In this document: in pieces, positions 49,659-51,624 of the stretch | Numbering within the stretch: the first letter of the stretch is position 1 | How the letters are laid out: each line of letters begins with the position of its first letter | Source: an uncultured Scytonema sp. | GTDB lineage: Bacteria; Cyanobacteriota; Cyanobacteriia; Cyanobacteriales; Nostocaceae | DNA: 51,624 nt | Direction of reading: 5' to 3' | Assembly (NCBI GenBank): GCA_937873135.1 | Contig: CALMVQ010000154.1 | Coordinates: forward strand, 1 to 51,624 | Position numbers and translations under genes: made by a program | The notes under the pieces: model-generated | Databases searched by the model: none | What the model was told of the DNA's origin: nothing | What the model saw: the letters and a program-made list of their open reading frames with translations, nothing else

Positions 49659-51624
49659 ATGGGCAAAGTAGTCGGCATTGACTTGGGTACAACCAACTCA
49701 GTAGTTGCTGTCATGGAGGGTGGCAAGCCGGTGGTGATTGCCAATGCAGAAGGAATGCGCACAACCCCCTCCGTAGTCGGTTTTACCAAGGAAGGCGAAA
49801 GGGTTGTTGGGCAAATGGCGCGGCGGCAAACCCTTCTCAATCCACAAAATACTTTTTTCGCGATTAAACGCTTTATTGGGCGTAAGTATAACGAACTCAG
49901 TCCAGAATCCAAACGAGTCCCTTATACGATTCGCAAAGACGAGGTGGGCAATATCAAAGTTTATTGTCACCGTTTAGATAAAGAATTTGCCCCAGAAGAA
50001 ATTTCGGCAATGATTCTCCAGAAACTGGCAGACGACGCCAGTAAATACTTGGGTGAAGCCGTGACAGGCGCAGTCATTACCGTTCCAGCTTATTTTAATG
50101 ATTCCCAACGGCAAGCAACACGAGACGCAGGTAGAATTGCAGGTTTAGAGGTGCTGCGGATTCTGAATGAACCAACAGCTGCATCTTTGGCTTACGGTTT
50201 GGAACGCACTAGCAGCGAAACTATCTTAGTCTTTGACTTGGGTGGTGGTACTTTTGACGTGTCAGTTCTGGATGTTGGCGATGGCGTGTTTGAGGTGAGA
50301 TCTACTAGTGGAGATACGCAGTTAGGAGGTAATGAATTTGACATAAAAATTGTCAATTGGCTGGCCCAAAAGTTTTTAGAAGAACATGGGGTAGATTTAA
50401 GACGCGAACGTCAATCTTTACAACGCCTCTTGGAAGCAGCAGAGAAAGCCAAAATAGAACTTTCGGCAGTTAGTGTAACAGACATTAATTTACCGTTTAT
50501 CGCTTCTACAGAAGATGGACCATTACACGTCGAAACGCGCCTGACTCGGGCTGAGTTTGAGGGTTTGTGTGATGACTTGTTAGGAAGGTTGAGGTTGCCA
50601 GTTAAACGGGCGTTGAAAGATGCTGAATTGACACCAGCAGACATTGATGAAGTCGTGCTGGTAGGCGGTTCTACCCGAATGCCAATGGTAGAACAACTTG
50701 TACGGGCGATGATAGGTAAACAACCTAATCAAAATGTCAACCCCGATGAAGTGGTAGCGGTAGGTGCAGCAATTCAGGCAGGCATTCTCGCCGGAGAGCT
50801 TAAGGATGTCTTGCTATTAGATGTGACGCCCCTATCTCTAGGATTAGAAACCATCGGTGGCGTGATGAAAAAACTTATTCCGCGCAATACAACAATACCA
50901 GTACGCCGCTCGGACACTTTTTCTACCTCAGCAAATAATCAAAACTCCGTAGAAATCCATGTCGTCCAAGGTGAGAGGGAAATGGCCTCTGGTAATAAGT
51001 CATTGGGAAGGTTTAAATTATACGGGATTCCACCAGCACCACGAGGCGTCCCGCAGATTCAGGTGTCATATGATATTGATGCCAATGGAATTTTACAGGT
51101 GACAGCGCTCGATCGAACGACAGGTCGAGAACAAAGTATTACGGTTCAAGGTGCTTCTACTTTAAACGAAGCAGAAGTCAATCGGATGATTCAAGATGCC
51201 CAAAAGTATGCTGAGGTAGATCGGGAACGCAAAGAACGAGTCGAAAAGCGCACTCGTTCTCAAGGTTTGATTCAACAAGCAGAACGGCAACTTAGAGAAG
51301 TTGCGTTGGATTGGGGAATGCAGTTTGCCCGCAGTCGTCGCCAGCGAATTGATCGGATCTGCCGGGAATTGAATGAGAGTTTACAGCAAGATGATGATCG
51401 CGGTATTGACGAAGGTTATGTAGACTTGCAAGATGCTTTGTATGAGCTAAATCAGGAAATCCGCCAATATAACACCGAAGATGATGACGATGATTTATTG
51501 GGGACTATTCGTGACATCTTTACTGGTGATAAAGACCGCGATAAAGACCGCGATCGCGACTACTATGGCAGGGATAGTAGGGATAGTAGGGATAGTAGGG
51601 ATAGTAGGGATAGTAGGGATAGTA
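49659..51624 (+). CDS. dnaK: Molecular chaperone DnaK, 3' end beyond the window
   Basis: Partial: about 655 codons are visible and no stop occurs before the end. It starts [20 protein letters not shown] with AGGAG 12 bp upstream. ATPase-domain signatures follow: [39 protein letters not shown] and [17 protein letters not shown]; then the substrate-binding domain ([19 protein letters not shown]). The C-terminal lid is rich in Arg and Asp ([20 protein letters not shown]). After an acidic segment ([20 protein letters not shown]) the sequence passes into a repeated Asp-Ser-Arg tail. It is one of the multiple DnaK paralogues of cyanobacteria; which one cannot be settled here. Confidence 0.97.
   Translation, partial: MGKVVGIDLGTTNSVVAVMEGGKPVVIANAEGMRTTPSVVGFTKEGERVVGQMARRQTLLNPQNTFFAIKRFIGRKYNELSPESKRVPYTIRKDEVGNIKVYCHRLDKEFAPEEISAMILQKLADDASKYLGEAVTGAVITVPAYFNDSQRQATRDAGRIAGLEVLRILNEPTAASLAYGLERTSSETILVFDLGGGTFDVSVLDVGDGVFEVRSTSGDTQLGGNEFDIKIVNWLAQKFLEEHGVDLRRERQSLQRLLEAAEKAKIELSAVSVTDINLPFIASTEDGPLHVETRLTRAEFEGLCDDLLGRLRLPVKRALKDAELTPADIDEVVLVGGSTRMPMVEQLVRAMIGKQPNQNVNPDEVVAVGAAIQAGILAGELKDVLLLDVTPLSLGLETIGGVMKKLIPRNTTIPVRRSDTFSTSANNQNSVEIHVVQGEREMASGNKSLGRFKLYGIPPAPRGVPQIQVSYDIDANGILQVTALDRTTGREQSITVQGASTLNEAEVNRMIQDAQKYAEVDRERKERVEKRTRSQGLIQQAERQLREVALDWGMQFARSRRQRIDRICRELNESLQQDDDRGIDEGYVDLQDALYELNQEIRQYNTEDDDDDLLGTIRDIFTGDKDRDKDRDRDYYGRDSRDSRDSRDSRDSRDS
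51571..51624 (+). repeat. 9-bp tandem repeat encoding Asp-Ser-Arg in DnaK
   Basis: Six exact copies of GGGATAGTA up to the window edge, in frame from residue 639 of DnaK, giving (Asp-Ser-Arg)n. The array may continue beyond the window. Confidence 0.9.

Overview
The window looks like chromosome from a filamentous, probably nostocalean, cyanobacterium. The grounds are the HIP1 octamer GCGATCGC scattered through coding and intergenic DNA (for example near 1048, 1118, 1502 and 1893), genes typical of cyanobacteria (Ycf51, a helical carotenoid protein, an OCP C-terminal-domain homologue, XisI, several Uma2 proteins, a cyanobacterial-type DnaK), AT-rich intergenic DNA and many short interspersed palindromic and CTCTGCC-type repeats. 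I saw no rRNA, tRNA or CRISPR array.

Layout. 1-7.4 kb is accessory DNA. It holds a probable injection-system effector with an ADP-ribosyltransferase domain, an intact and a broken Uma2 gene, a very GC-rich alpha/beta hydrolase island that looks recently transferred, a low-molecular-weight phosphatase, an IS66-like transposase scrap, and a methyltransferase with an IscB OMEGA element (omega RNA plus iscB) lodged at its 3' end. 7.8-17.2 kb is metabolic and signalling: GH57 glycosidase, type II NADH dehydrogenase, a double-domain SagB-type oxidoreductase, a Ser/Thr kinase with a small membrane protein, an aldo/keto reductase and ilvC. 17.3-30.2 kb is a second accessory region: broken and intact toxin-antitoxin genes, two large dynamin-like GTPases (one a TerB-GTPase-YbjN fusion), a PIN/HTH pair, xisI with an xisH remnant, an FAD monooxygenase bracketed by 105-bp direct repeats, a GFA-family gene split by a small mobile element, a secreted EndoU-like ribonuclease, and a nuclease-ParA fusion ending at a clear terminator. 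30.9-51.6 kb is mostly housekeeping: helical carotenoid protein, an IF-3 that seems to start at AUU or AUC, GH116 glucosidase, a membrane-anchored repeat protein, Hsp33, a START-like protein, CTDH, an aminotransferase next to an iron-type alcohol dehydrogenase, Ycf51, an O-antigen-ligase-like protein, a YaaW-family protein, a retropepsin-like pair fused against a CHAT fragment, an M28 peptidase, and dnaK running off the end.

How the parts relate. HCP (30.9 kb) and CTDH (39.8 kb) are the two separated halves of the orange carotenoid protein architecture and probably act together in carotenoid handling and photoprotection. The two dynamin-like GTPases are adjacent on one strand and could form a membrane-acting pair. 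The EndoU and nuclease-ParA genes are co-directional. These last two modules, the injected-type ART protein and the IscB locus are the best candidates for conflict or defence functions. Two families of about 110-120 bp non-autonomous elements, all inserted at CTAG, have reshaped the region; one copy interrupts the GFA gene and shows the insertion boundaries directly.
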